A DNA stretch of 64,000 nt. Origin: Floricoccus tropicus (GTDB lineage: Bacteria > Bacillota > Bacilli > Lactobacillales > Streptococcaceae). The first letter of the stretch is position 1, and each line of letters starts with the position of its first letter. The notes under the pieces are model-generated. The model saw nothing but the letters and a program-made list of their open reading frames with translations. It searched no databases and was not told where the DNA came from. The translations under genes and the position numbers were made by a program. Location: NCBI RefSeq assembly GCF_001832905.1, contig NZ_MKIR01000012.1, forward strand, positions 62,001 to 126,000, in the 5' to 3' direction. Positions 45,781 through 56,990 of the stretch are shown piece by piece.

Positions 45781-47937
45781 ATGTCTTTAAAAAATCTTGG
45801 CGACGTAACTTATTTTCGCCTAAATAATGAAATTAATATTCCTATTAATGGTCAAATCCCTCTTCACAAAGACCAAGAGGCATTAGAGGCTTTTTTTATT
45901 GAAAATGTTGAGCCAAATTTAATGCATTTTGATACTTTAAGAGATCGTTTTGATTATTTATTAGAAAATGATTATATTGAAAAAGATTTCTTCGGAAAAT
46001 ACAATTTTTCTTTTATTGAAGAGTTAAGTACTTGGCTTTATGACCAAAACTTTAAATTTAAATCATTCATGGCTGCGTATAAGTTTTATCAACAATATGC
46101 AATGAAGACTAATGACGGTGAATATTATCTTGAAAATGTTGAAGATCGTGTTCTCTTAAATGCTCTTTACTTTGCTGATGGTGATGAAGAACTCGCACGT
46201 TCAATTGCTGATGAAATGTTAAATCAACGTTATCAACCTGCTACTCCTAGTTTCTTAAACGCCGGACGTAGTCGCCGTGGTGAATTAGTATCATGTTTTT
46301 TAATTCAACCAACAGACGATATGAATGCAATTGGTCGTTCAGTTAACTCTGCTCTTCAACTATCACGTATTGGTGGTGGTGTTGGAATTAATCTATCTAA
46401 TTTACGTGAAGCTGGTGCTCCAATCAAAGGAATTGCTAATGCTGCAAGTGGAGTTGTTCCAGTTATGAAACTTTACGAAGATTCATTTTCTTATTCAAAC
46501 CAACTTGGACAAAGACAAGGTGCAGGTGTTGTTTACCTTAATGTTTTCCATCCAGACATTATTGCCTTCTTATCAACTAAAAAAGAAAATGCTGATGAAA
46601 AAATTCGTGTTAAGACACTCTCACTTGGTGTAACTGTCCCTGATAAATACTATGAATTAATCAAAGAAAACGAAGATATGTATCTATTTAGTCCATATGA
46701 TGTTGAAAGAATTTATGGTAAGCCATTCTCTTATGTTGATATCACTGCTGAATATGATAACATGGTTGCAAATCCTGAAATTGATAAAAAGAAAATCAGA
46801 GCGCGTGATTTAGAACAAGAAATTGCTAAACTTCAACAAGAATCTGGTTATCCATATATTGTGAATATTGATACTGCAAACAATGCAAATCCAATTGATG
46901 GAAGAATTGTTATGAGTAATCTATGTTCTGAAATTCTTCAAGTACAAGAACCAAGTATTATCAATAATGATCAAACATATGAAAAACTTGGAACTGATAT
47001 TTCATGTAACTTAGGTTCTACAAACGTTGTTAACCTTATGAATACAAAAGATTTCGCTAAATCAATTGATGCAATGGTTAGAGCCTTAACTTTTGTTACA
47101 GATAGCTCTAGTATTGATGTTGTTCCATCTATTAAAAATGGAAACGATCGCGCTCATACTATTGGACTTGGTGCTATGGGTCTTCATTCATACTTTGCTA
47201 AGAACCACATTGAATATGGTAGTCCTGAATCTGTAGAATTCACTGATATCTACTTCATGCTTCTTAACTACTATTCTCTTGTATCAAGTAATAAGATTGC
47301 TAAAGAACGAGGAATTAAGTTTTATAACTTTGAAAAATCAAAATATGCTGATGGTTCTTACTTCGATGACTATGTTAAAGAAGACAAAGACATTTCACCA
47401 GTTATTGCAAAATTATTTGAAGGAATCAAAATTCCTACTCCTGCTGATTGGCAAGAACTTAAAGAACAAGTTCAAACTGATGGATTATATCATCAAAATC
47501 GCCTAGCTGTTGCTCCAAATGGTTCAATTAGTTATATCAATGATGTATCAGCAAGTATTCATCCTATTACTCAACGTATTGAAGAACGCCAAGAAAAGAA
47601 AACTGGTAAAATTTATTACCCAGCGCGTGATTTAGCGACTGATACAATTCCTTATTACACAAGTGCCTACGATATGGATATGCGTAAAGTTATTGATGTT
47701 TATGCAGCTGCTACTAAACACGTTGACCAAGGATTAAGTCTAACATTATTTGTTCGTTCAGAAATTCCAGAAGGAATCTATGACTGGAAGACAAGTCCTA
47801 AACAAACAACTCGTGACCTTAACATTTTGCGTAACTATGCTTGGAAACAAGGTGTTAAAAGTATTTATTACGTTAGAACATTTACTGATAACGGTGACGA
47901 AGTTGGGGCAAACCAATGTGAAAGCTGTGTAATTTAA
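45781..47937 (+). CDS. nrdE: Ribonucleoside-diphosphate reductase class Ib, alpha subunit
   Basis: Catalytic subunit that reduces NDPs to dNDPs. 718 aa. The N-terminal segment lacks the full ATP-cone, as in NrdE. The active-site set includes the Cys in SCFL near 177, NLCSEI near 380 with the finger-loop Cys, and paired tyrosines near the C-terminus; the tail ends CESCVI, with the thiols reduced by NrdH. RBS GGAGG upstream. An 8-bp hairpin separates it from nrdF. Confidence 0.96.
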   Translation: MSLKNLGDVTYFRLNNEINIPINGQIPLHKDQEALEAFFIENVEPNLMHFDTLRDRFDYLLENDYIEKDFFGKYNFSFIEELSTWLYDQNFKFKSFMAAYKFYQQYAMKTNDGEYYLENVEDRVLLNALYFADGDEELARSIADEMLNQRYQPATPSFLNAGRSRRGELVSCFLIQPTDDMNAIGRSVNSALQLSRIGGGVGINLSNLREAGAPIKGIANAASGVVPVMKLYEDSFSYSNQLGQRQGAGVVYLNVFHPDIIAFLSTKKENADEKIRVKTLSLGVTVPDKYYELIKENEDMYLFSPYDVERIYGKPFSYVDITAEYDNMVANPEIDKKKIRARDLEQEIAKLQQESGYPYIVNIDTANNANPIDGRIVMSNLCSEILQVQEPSIINNDQTYEKLGTDISCNLGSTNVVNLMNTKDFAKSIDAMVRALTFVTDSSSIDVVPSIKNGNDRAHTIGLGAMGLHSYFAKNHIEYGSPESVEFTDIYFMLLNYYSLVSSNKIAKERGIKFYNFEKSKYADGSYFDDYVKEDKDISPVIAKLFEGIKIPTPADWQELKEQVQTDGLYHQNRLAVAPNGSISYINDVSASIHPITQRIEERQEKKTGKIYYPARDLATDTIPYYTSAYDMDMRKVIDVYAAATKHVDQGLSLTLFVRSEIPEGIYDWKTSPKQTTRDLNILRNYAWKQGVKSIYYVRTFTDNGDEVGANQCESCVI

Positions 47938-47942
47938 GTTCA

Positions 47943-47972
47943 GCATAAGACTTACAAGCTGTGCTCTTATGC
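47943..47972 (+). other. Hairpin between nrdE and nrdF
   Basis: GCATAAGA (47943-47950) pairs with TCTTATGC (47965-47972). There is no T run, so it is more likely an mRNA processing or stability element, which could set the NrdE:NrdF ratio, than a terminator. Confidence 0.5.
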
Positions 47973-48036
47973 CTTATAAATTCAATTAAAGTATTTATAA
48001 GTAACGAATTTTTGCAATATTTATTTGGAGAATAAA

Positions 48037-48990
48037 ATGAATGATTATTATAAAGCCATAAACTGGAACGCCATTGAAGACATGATTGATAAGTCTACTT
48101 GGGAAAAGCTAACAGAACAGTTTTGGCTAGATACACGTATCCCACTATCAAATGACCTTGACGATTGGCGCCATCTTCCAGAAAATGAAAAAGATTTGGT
48201 TGGCAAGGTGTTTGGAGGACTTACTCTTCTAGATACTGTCCAATCTGAGACAGGTATGGATAGCTTACGTGCAGATGCTCGTACCCAACACGAAGAAGCT
48301 GTTCTTAACAATATCCAATTCATGGAAAGTGTACATGCAAAAAGCTATTCAAGTATCTTTTCAACATTAAACACAAAAACTGAAATTGACGAAATCTTTG
48401 ATTGGGTTTCAGAAAATGAAGTTTTACAATATAAAGCTCAAAGAGTTAACGGAATTTACCGTGATGGTACTCCTTTAGAGAAAAAGGTTGCCAGTGTTTT
48501 CCTAGAAACTTTCCTTTTCTACTCAGGGTTCTTCACTCCTCTTTACTACCTTGGAAATAATAAACTTTCAAACGTAGCAGAAATAATTAAACTTATTATT
48601 CGAGATGAAAGTGTTCATGGAACTTATATCGGTTACAAATTCCAACTTGGTTTTAACGAACTAAGTGACGAAGAACAAGAAAACCTTAAAAACTGGGCAT
48701 ATGAGCTTCTATTTGAACTTTATGAAAATGAAGAACGTTATACAGATGATTTATATGGTGAAATTGGTTGGGATGAAGAAGTTAAAACCTTCTTACGCTA
48801 TAATGCCAATAAAGCATTAATGAATTTAGGTTTTGAACCTCTATTCCCTGATAATGCAAGTGATGTTAATCCAATCGTTATGAACGGATTATCAACAGGA
48901 ACAAGCAACCACGACTTCTTCAGTCAAGTTGGTAATGGATACCTACTTGGTCAAGTTGAGAGTATGGCTGACGAAGACTACGATTTCTAA
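48037..48990 (+). CDS. nrdF: Ribonucleoside-diphosphate reductase class Ib, beta subunit
   Basis: 317-aa radical-generating subunit with a dimanganese (or diiron) site. Metal and radical residues appear in the helices SETGMDSLR, FMESVHAKSYSSIF (Glu and His; radical Tyr in the same stretch) and IRDESVHGTYIG (Glu and His). I chose the ATG at 48037 because TTGGAG lies at proper distance; a TTG at 48025 in frame would overlap the ribosome site. Ends the nrdHIEF operon, with a terminator 10 bp beyond. Confidence 0.95.
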   Translation: MNDYYKAINWNAIEDMIDKSTWEKLTEQFWLDTRIPLSNDLDDWRHLPENEKDLVGKVFGGLTLLDTVQSETGMDSLRADARTQHEEAVLNNIQFMESVHAKSYSSIFSTLNTKTEIDEIFDWVSENEVLQYKAQRVNGIYRDGTPLEKKVASVFLETFLFYSGFFTPLYYLGNNKLSNVAEIIKLIIRDESVHGTYIGYKFQLGFNELSDEEQENLKNWAYELLFELYENEERYTDDLYGEIGWDEEVKTFLRYNANKALMNLGFEPLFPDNASDVNPIVMNGLSTGTSNHDFFSQVGNGYLLGQVESMADEDYDF

Positions 48991-48998
48991 TACATACG

Positions 48999-49030
48999 AA
49001 AAGGCTGGTAAAATTTACCAACCTTTTTTA
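48999..49030 (+). terminator. Terminator of nrdHIEF
   Basis: AAAGGCTGGTAAA pairs with TTTACCAACCTTT with one mismatch, followed by T residues. Confidence 0.85.
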
Positions 49031-49066
49031 TTTTGTATTATTTTCTAAATTTCAATTTATAGTTTA

Positions 49067-49163
49067 TTAAAATAGAAATGCCTTCGATTTACTACGCTGT
49101 CGATTACACTTAAATAAGCAAGCATATTAGTATAAATCGCAACGATGTATTAATCTATTTTTA
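49067..49163 (-). repeat. Diverged single copy of the ~108-bp interspersed repeat
   Basis: Read on the minus strand, this stretch follows the same order of blocks as the tandem units at 18812-19131: a TTAAAAATAGATTAATAC start, then ATCGACAGCGTAGTAAATCG corresponding to ATCGAAGCGAAGTAAACGA, then AAGGC and a TATTTTAA end. Identity is clearly lower than among the tandem copies, and the middle block is shortened. It lies between the nrd terminator and the end of yrrT. Confidence 0.5.
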
Positions 49164-49168
49164 AGTGA

Positions 49169-49813
49169 CTATATTTTTTCTGCAATAACTATCCATACAT
49201 AATTATTCATCTGACGGTAAGTTGTCTTGAAGTTATTAGCGCGGAAAATTTCTTCCAAGTCGGTGATCAAAGGATAATATTCTCGATTTAAATCTTCTAC
49301 TAAATCCTCGAAGCCGCGTGAGATTTCTCTTTCAATGATAGCATCTAATGCTGCTTGAGAAAGGAACATTGTATCACCAAATATTATTTTGCCACCGGAT
49401 GGTAGGATTTTATTATATGCTGCTAAGGCTGAGTTTTTTTCAGCTGCATTGAGGTGATGAAAAACCAGATTAGAGACAATTGTATCAACTTCATTCTCTG
49501 CTTGAGGGAAATTTTCCATGTCTCCATCTAAAAATTCTACTTGATAATCCTTTAATTTTTCCTGCGCAATGGCTCTCATCTCTTGAGATGGTTCGATTGG
49601 ATATACTTTTTTACCTGCTTGAAGTAGCTTTTCAGTTAGATTGCCTGTGCCACTTCCAAACTCGAGAATGCTGTTTCCTGACTGATTGGTGATTTCTGTG
49701 ATAATATCCCAGTAACCTTCAAAGACGTCCTTATATTGGGGATTGTGACCTTCTACTTCATCATCATAACTTACTGCCCAATCCTTAAAGATTGGCATGA
49801 ATTCTAATCCCAT
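49169..49813 (-). CDS. yrrT: SAM-dependent methyltransferase, YrrT-like
   Basis: 214-aa class I methyltransferase: SAM-binding ILEFGSGTGNLTEKLL near 49-64, acidic IEPSQEM near 74 and DGDMENF near 97. The third position behind mccA and mccB matches B. subtilis yrrT-mtnN-mccA-mccB, where the enzyme is thought to act in methionine-to-cysteine conversion; the mtnN gene is missing here. The ATG follows directly after the mccB stop codon, so the genes are probably translationally coupled. Methyl acceptor unknown. Confidence 0.8.
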   Translation of the reverse strand: MGLEFMPIFKDWAVSYDDEVEGHNPQYKDVFEGYWDIITEITNQSGNSILEFGSGTGNLTEKLLQAGKKVYPIEPSQEMRAIAQEKLKDYQVEFLDGDMENFPQAENEVDTIVSNLVFHHLNAAEKNSALAAYNKILPSGGKIIFGDTMFLSQAALDAIIEREISRGFEDLVEDLNREYYPLITDLEEIFRANNFKTTYRQMNNYVWIVIAEKI

Positions 49814-51894
<2,081 letters not shown>

Positions 51895-51962
51895 TGTTTC
51901 TCCTTAGTGTAGAATTAAATATAAATGGTAAATCACGTGATGTATCTTGAAAAAAATTAAAA

Positions 51963-51991
51963 GAAAAAAGGAGCTGACTAAATCAGCTCCC
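51963..51991 (-). terminator. Terminator in the mccA leader, candidate attenuator
   Basis: On the minus strand GGAGCTGA (51983-51990 region) pairs with TCAGCTCC (51970-51977), 5-nt loop, then TTTTTT. It lies between the Cys-codon ORF and mccA. A competing pairing is possible between AATC/CTC blocks near 52030-52050 and the GAG/GATT of the 5' arm, but it is weak. Confidence 0.75.
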
Positions 51992-52059
51992 GAAATACCT
52001 ATTAATAATGTAGATATAAATCCCAAATTATTGAGACTCAGATTAATACTATATTATTG

Positions 52060-52161
52060 TTAGATTTTCTTTTGCGAAATAGTGCGACAAAATGACATGC
52101 TAGATTTTTCTACCACGCAACAACAACAAGTATTATTTGATGTAAATTTGTTGTTTGTCAT
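52060..52161 (-). CDS. Leader peptide with four tandem Cys codons (33 aa)
   Basis: The ATG at 52161 follows a strong GAAGGAG ribosome site. The 33-residue product contains NTCCCCVVEK, the four Cys codons being TGT TGT TGT TGC (52117-52128), and one further Cys near residue 25. A good promoter lies just upstream, and the terminator at 51963-51991 separates it from the cysteine-forming genes mccA-mccB. This matches the layout of amino-acid attenuator leaders: ribosome stalling on Cys codons when charged tRNA-Cys is scarce would alter RNA folding downstream. A stand-alone small Cys-rich protein is the alternative. No T-box features are seen. Confidence 0.65.
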   Translation of the reverse strand: MTNNKFTSNNTCCCCVVEKSSMSFCRTISQKKI

Positions 52162-52189
52162 TTCTATTTCTCCTTCTTCTGATATCACA

Positions 52190-52217
52190 ATAATAACATA
52201 ATTTTCACATTCGTCAA
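52190..52217 (-). promoter_or_regulatory. Promoter of the leader-mccA-mccB-yrrT unit
   Basis: TTGACG (52212-52217) and TATTAT (52190-52195) on the minus strand have a 16-bp spacer, about 29 bp before the leader-peptide ATG. Confidence 0.65.
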
Positions 52218-52241
52218 ATATTTTAGACATAAATTTAAAAG

Positions 52242-52274
52242 AAGATCTGCTAGAAAAATTTCTAACAGATCTTT
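52242..52274 (-). terminator. Terminator of the division cluster after mraY
   Basis: AAGATCTGCTAGAAA pairs with TTTCTAACAGATCTT with one mismatch, and a T-rich stretch follows. It lies just past the mraY stop codon. Confidence 0.8.
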
Positions 52275-52286
52275 TATAATTCTCTT

Positions 52287-53282
52287 TTATTTGTATGTTG
52301 CAAAATAAATTATCAATGCTAATGCACTTCCAAAGAATCCAACTGCCCAGAAAAGGAAATCAACCTTCCACTCACTCCATGCTTTACCATGGCCAGAGAA
52401 TCCACCAAGTTCAAAGTGGTGATGTACTGGTGTCATTCTGAAAATTCTTTTTCCACCACTGGCTTTAAAGTAAGCAACTTGGAGCATTACTGATAGTGTC
52501 TCGAAAACATATACAATACCAATTAGTAAAAGTGTCCATTCAGCATGTAACAAGATTGAAATAATGGCTAATAAGCCACCTAATGCTAGGCTTCCAACAT
52601 CCCCCATGAATATTTTTGCAGGTTTGTGGTTGTAGAAGAAGAAGGCGAGAAGACCACCAATTGTAGTCATGATTATCAGCAATACATCAAATTGTTTTTG
52701 GTTATAGGCTATCACTGCATAAGCAGAGAGTGAGATTACGACCGAAATACTTGCTAATCCATCTATACCATCTGTTAAGTTAACAGCATTTGAAAAACCT
52801 ACTAACCAAAAGATTAAGAAGATTGCAAAGAAGATACCAACATTAACTTTTAAACCAAAAATATTGATAAAGTTTGCCCCTTCTTCATGCATAAAGATAA
52901 AGTAGGCAAGTATACCAGTTAAAATCTGAGCGATTAACTTTTGAAGGCTTGTAAGTCCTTGATTGATTTGTCTAAATACTTTCAAGAAATCGTCAGCAAA
53001 CCCAACAGCTGCATAAATAGCAAATACTATCCAAGCTATCCAAAATGGAGGTGTCAAAGTTCCATAAATTATAGCAAACAATAGTGATATGGCAAGTGAA
53101 GCAAGCACAAATACTATACCACCCATAGTTGGCGTTCCTGCTTTTTGAGCATGTTGATGTACATCTTCATGCATCTGTTGACCACCTATTTTTTTCTTAT
53201 GGAAAAATTTTATAAACTCTGGAATTCCAATAAAGGTTACGATGAATGTAACTATTCCAGCAATTACTGTTTCGAACGTCAT
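52287..53282 (-). CDS. mraY: Phospho-N-acetylmuramoyl-pentapeptide transferase
   Basis: 331-aa membrane enzyme that makes lipid I from UDP-MurNAc-pentapeptide and undecaprenyl phosphate. About ten helices. The active-site aspartates lie in FADDFLK near 94-100 and NLTDGIDGL near 168-176, and the HHH motif is present ([12 protein letters not shown] near 283). One base separates it from the pbp2x stop codon. Last gene of rsmH-ftsL-pbp2x-mraY. Confidence 0.97.
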   Translation of the reverse strand: MTFETVIAGIVTFIVTFIGIPEFIKFFHKKKIGGQQMHEDVHQHAQKAGTPTMGGIVFVLASLAISLLFAIIYGTLTPPFWIAWIVFAIYAAVGFADDFLKVFRQINQGLTSLQKLIAQILTGILAYFIFMHEEGANFINIFGLKVNVGIFFAIFLIFWLVGFSNAVNLTDGIDGLASISVVISLSAYAVIAYNQKQFDVLLIIMTTIGGLLAFFFYNHKPAKIFMGDVGSLALGGLLAIISILLHAEWTLLLIGIVYVFETLSVMLQVAYFKASGGKRIFRMTPVHHHFELGGFSGHGKAWSEWKVDFLFWAVGFFGSALALIIYFATYK

Positions 53283-53283
53283 T

Positions 53284-55539
53284 TTATACTCCTAAATTCA
53301 CTACTAGTTTCTTGTTTTTTGAAAGTTCTGTGTTCATATCAATACTTTGTCCAATTACTTTATTTCCAATACCTGTAAATTCAACTTCTAAATTCATCCA
53401 TTCAGCAAATTTTTCAGTATCATATTTTGTCCAACCGTAAATATCTGGCATATCGATATCACCATCTGTTAGGAGCAATATTCTTCTATTTGGATTAACT
53501 GTAGTACCTTCACTTACAGACTGCTTAATAATCTTGCCTCCATTTCCAATTATGACAGGGGCAAGAATTTCTCGGCGTAATTCTTGAGCAGTTTTGTTTG
53601 GTTTTTCATCAATATAACTCTTGATTTTTATTTTTTCTGTTTCAAGTCCAGTATCCGCTACTGCTAAAGTATCCTTCATCTCCATTGCTCGAGTCAAAAT
53701 AGGATTAGCAACATCAGAAATATAATCAAGTTTCCAATTTGATGGAAGTTTTATTGTCATATACATAATGAACTCAGGATTTTCTGTCGGAGTTATTGCA
53801 ACAGCAGAATAAAGATATGAGGTAGCTCCAGTAAGATAGCTACCATTTTCAGAAATTTGTGCAGTACCCGTTTTTACTGATACATTCTGACCGTTAACTT
53901 GGAAAAAAGGAGTACCGTTTGTTGGATTATATGCTGTACCAAATACTGGATCTGTACCTACGTTTACCATGTATTGAAGTGTTTGATTTGCAGCAGAGGC
54001 ATCAACAGGCTTACCAACAATTTCAGGTGTCACCTGTCTCACCTTTTTATCATTAACAATACGATTAATAAAATGTGGTTCAAGCATTGTACCACTATTT
54101 GTAATAGCAAGGAAACCTCTTATCATTTGTAATTGGGTCACACCAATACCTTGCCCAAACGAACTCATTGCATTAGTTACAGTATTGTTATCAGGAAATA
54201 ATCCTGGTTCCTCGTTGCTAACCCCTATATTTGTTCTTGTACCAAACTTAAATCTTTCTAAATAATCACGCCATACTTTATCACCCATTTTTTTCTCAAG
54301 TAGAGTCATACCTATATTACTAGAATATGCAAAACCTTGAGCAAAATTCATAGTTCTACCACCAGGATTAATACTCCAATCCCAGTCATGGATAGGTTGA
54401 CCATCTACTACATATTCACCACTTGTGTAGTAATCATTTGGATTAAAATTATTTGTATTAATTGCAGAGGATAAAGTAAATACTTTCATAGTTGAACCTG
54501 GTTCATAATTTGATTGATAGAGAAAATTCGACCATGGAAAATCTTTATATAAGCCTGATTTTGTATCCGGATTAAATGTTGGTCTTTGAGTCGTTGCCAA
54601 TATTTCCCCAGTGTCAGCTTTAACTAAGGTTGCCACAAGTTCTTGTGCCTCTGAACCCTCTTCTGCTTTATCTACTAGACCCTCAAGATAGGTTTGGAGT
54701 GAAGAGTCGAGAGTTGTATATACATCACTACCATCCACAGCTTCTTTCACTGATTCAACAGTACCGGGTAAAGGAACTCCTAATTTGTTTTTCTGCAGAA
54801 CCTGTACTCCATTTTTTCCACTTAATATATCATTTAAACTGGCTTCAATTCCATTTTGTCCTACAAGCCCCTTAGACTCATCATCACTATCCTGTAAGCC
54901 TGCTTGACCGATAAAGTGTGAAGCAAATTGCCCGTTAGGATAACTCCTTGACAGATGTGGCTCGAACTTTATACCTCTAACTTTTTGTTTTTCTGCCTCT
55001 TTTTCGATTTTATCTCGAGTGCTAAAATCAACATTTGATCCTTTATTCCCAAAGTAGACATATTTAAGATTCTCATTATTCAATTGTTCAGATACATATT
55101 TAGTATCCATACCTAAAATATCTTTAAATATTTTTTCAATTTTCTTAAAGTCATCTTTATTGGCATAAAGTCGTTCTTCCTTAGCATTAACATAGTTTTT
55201 ATCAGTAATTACATAAATAGTATACTTACTTGAATCTATGGCAATGGGAACACCATTGCGGTCAAAAATTGTACCACGTTTAGCTTGAATAACTTGAGTT
55301 TCCTGTACGTTTCTTTTAGCCTTTGTAGAAAGGTTAACACCTGAAACCTGATCAGTAGCAACAATCCATGTTAGTCTTAATGCAAAAACCACAAACAAAA
55401 AAATTGTAATAAAAAATAGAGTTTGACTAACACGTTTTCGGTTCTGACCTGGTGTAAGATTTACTTTCTTTACATATTTTTTTATAATCTGCCAAGGTAT
55501 TAATAATATATTTTTCATTATCAATAAGATATTTTTCAT
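53284..55539 (-). CDS. pbpX: Penicillin-binding protein 2X, class B, septal transpeptidase
   Basis: 751-aa division transpeptidase. One N-terminal membrane helix (about 40-60), a PBP dimer domain (about 85-270), a transpeptidase domain with the catalytic set STMK (Ser near 347), SSN near 404 and KTGT near 556, and two C-terminal PASTA repeats (about 635-751). The start ATG overlaps the ftsL stop by 4 bp. The first residues are a direct repeat (MKNILLI twice), giving a longer cytoplasmic tail. Classical resistance substitutions around the active-site motifs cannot be judged without a reference. Confidence 0.94.
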   Translation of the reverse strand: MKNILLIMKNILLIPWQIIKKYVKKVNLTPGQNRKRVSQTLFFITIFLFVVFALRLTWIVATDQVSGVNLSTKAKRNVQETQVIQAKRGTIFDRNGVPIAIDSSKYTIYVITDKNYVNAKEERLYANKDDFKKIEKIFKDILGMDTKYVSEQLNNENLKYVYFGNKGSNVDFSTRDKIEKEAEKQKVRGIKFEPHLSRSYPNGQFASHFIGQAGLQDSDDESKGLVGQNGIEASLNDILSGKNGVQVLQKNKLGVPLPGTVESVKEAVDGSDVYTTLDSSLQTYLEGLVDKAEEGSEAQELVATLVKADTGEILATTQRPTFNPDTKSGLYKDFPWSNFLYQSNYEPGSTMKVFTLSSAINTNNFNPNDYYTSGEYVVDGQPIHDWDWSINPGGRTMNFAQGFAYSSNIGMTLLEKKMGDKVWRDYLERFKFGTRTNIGVSNEEPGLFPDNNTVTNAMSSFGQGIGVTQLQMIRGFLAITNSGTMLEPHFINRIVNDKKVRQVTPEIVGKPVDASAANQTLQYMVNVGTDPVFGTAYNPTNGTPFFQVNGQNVSVKTGTAQISENGSYLTGATSYLYSAVAITPTENPEFIMYMTIKLPSNWKLDYISDVANPILTRAMEMKDTLAVADTGLETEKIKIKSYIDEKPNKTAQELRREILAPVIIGNGGKIIKQSVSEGTTVNPNRRILLLTDGDIDMPDIYGWTKYDTEKFAEWMNLEVEFTGIGNKVIGQSIDMNTELSKNKKLVVNLGV

Positions 55540-55913
55540 TTTGTAGCTTTCCGTATATTCTTATTGTTAGATCTTAAATTATTTTTTTCAGCTATCTTTG
55601 TAACTCTTTCTGATCTTGATAACTCTTGAATTTGTTGATCTAATTCTTCATGTCGAGTTTTTTTCTGCTCAATTTCATATTGAATATTAGTTAAATTCTG
55701 TTCAGACTGCATAACTTTTGTCCTCACAAAAACAGTACCAATTGCTATGATAACAGCAGTAAAAATAACTACTAAATAAAAAGTTTTTTCTATTTTTGAC
55801 ATCTTATTTAATATATTAGTCATCAAATTTGACGAAACAGATTCCGCACTAATATTATAACTATCTTCCTTAGCCGCTGTTGATATATCAAAAACTTCTT
55901 TAGGTTTAGCCAT
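55536..55913 (-). CDS. ftsL: Cell division protein FtsL
   Basis: 125-aa bitopic membrane protein of the divisome. One transmembrane helix near 45-65 (YLVVIFTAVIIAIGTVFV) followed by a short extracellular coiled coil (about 70-115, LTNIQYEIEQKKTRHEELDQ). Sequence is poorly conserved, so the call rests on topology and position between rsmH and pbp2x. The cytoplasmic head is Ser/Ala-rich. Confidence 0.9.
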   Translation of the reverse strand: MAKPKEVFDISTAAKEDSYNISAESVSSNLMTNILNKMSKIEKTFYLVVIFTAVIIAIGTVFVRTKVMQSEQNLTNIQYEIEQKKTRHEELDQQIQELSRSERVTKIAEKNNLRSNNKNIRKATK

Positions 55914-55940
55914 TTATACTCTCCCTTATCTATCTCTTGA

Positions 55941-56888
55941 TTATTCTTTTTCCTTAAGTTTCTGAGCAACACGTAATTTAGCGCTATGAGCCCTGTTATT
56001 ATAATCTAATTCTTCTGAACTAGCTACAATTGGCTTACGATTTACAAGTTCTAAAATTGGTTTCATTTCTTCAGGAATAAATGGTAAACCACGCGGAACG
56101 TCAACAGTACTGTATTCTTTGAAAATATTCTTAGTTAATCTATCTTCTAATGAATGAAAGGTGATAACACTAATCCTTCCTCCAATAGATAGTAAATCAA
56201 TTGCTTGTTCCATTGAATCTTCAGCAGCACCCAGCTCATCATTTACTTCAATTCTGATAGATTGAAATATTCTTTTTGCTGGATGACCTTTTTTCTTCAA
56301 TTCTTTTTGAGGTAATACCGATTTAATAACCTCAGATAATTGTGTTGTAGTTACTATGGGGCTTTCTTTTCTTACACTTTCAATTTTTCTAGCAATTTGC
56401 TTTGAGTATTTTTCTTCACCATAACGATAAAAAATTCTGACTAAATCATTGTAAGAGTAACTATTCACCACATCATATGCCGTCAAAGAAGATGATTGGT
56501 CCATTCTCATGTCCAGCTTTGCTTCATTACGATAAGAAAACCCTCTACTGGCATCATCAAACTGTGGGCTTGAAACTCCCAAATCATAAAGAATACCGTC
56601 TATTTTTTCAACACCATAAACTTCTAATGCATTTTTTAAATTTCTAAAATTATCTTTTATTAATGTCACAGAGCCTTGCTCAATATACTTATTTAATTTA
56701 ATCTTAGCATTGTCATGAGCTACTTGATCCTGATCAAATGCATACAAATGACCAGTAGTTAGTTTACTTAATAAGTACTGACTATGACCTGCTCCACCCA
56801 TCGTTGCATCAACATAAATTCCATCAGATTTTATGTCTAGCATATCTACAGTTTCATGGAGTAATACTGTTTCATGTTTAAAATCCAT
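55941..56888 (-). CDS. rsmH: 16S rRNA m4C1402 methyltransferase
   Basis: 315-aa SAM-dependent enzyme (MraW). The start [13 protein letters not shown] and [11 protein letters not shown] (near 26-36) are typical; later [15 protein letters not shown] near 100-114 and [14 protein letters not shown] near 238-251. First gene of the division cluster; mraZ is absent upstream, as in streptococci. Promoter: TATAAT (56918-56923, minus strand) with TG extension. Confidence 0.96.
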   Translation of the reverse strand: MDFKHETVLLHETVDMLDIKSDGIYVDATMGGAGHSQYLLSKLTTGHLYAFDQDQVAHDNAKIKLNKYIEQGSVTLIKDNFRNLKNALEVYGVEKIDGILYDLGVSSPQFDDASRGFSYRNEAKLDMRMDQSSSLTAYDVVNSYSYNDLVRIFYRYGEEKYSKQIARKIESVRKESPIVTTTQLSEVIKSVLPQKELKKKGHPAKRIFQSIRIEVNDELGAAEDSMEQAIDLLSIGGRISVITFHSLEDRLTKNIFKEYSTVDVPRGLPFIPEEMKPILELVNRKPIVASSEELDYNNRAHSAKLRVAQKLKEKE

Positions 56889-56917
56889 CTTGTCTCACTT
56901 TCAAACTGGTGCTTAAA

Positions 56918-56926
56918 ATTATAACA
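56918..56926 (-). promoter_or_regulatory. Extended -10 promoter of the rsmH-mraY cluster
   Basis: TGTTATAAT on the minus strand about 30 bp before the rsmH start codon; the -35 is weak. Confidence 0.5.
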
Positions 56927-56990
56927 TAATTTGAACTATTTATCTATTGAGAGTTAGGTTCGTAGACAAATAGAGTATGTTACTTAAATT

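Noticed and set aside
51895-52286. T-box riboswitch for tRNA-Cys upstream of mccA
   Set aside because: No T-box TGG-containing antiterminator bulge or Stem I motifs are seen; the terminator is preceded by a Cys-codon ORF instead.
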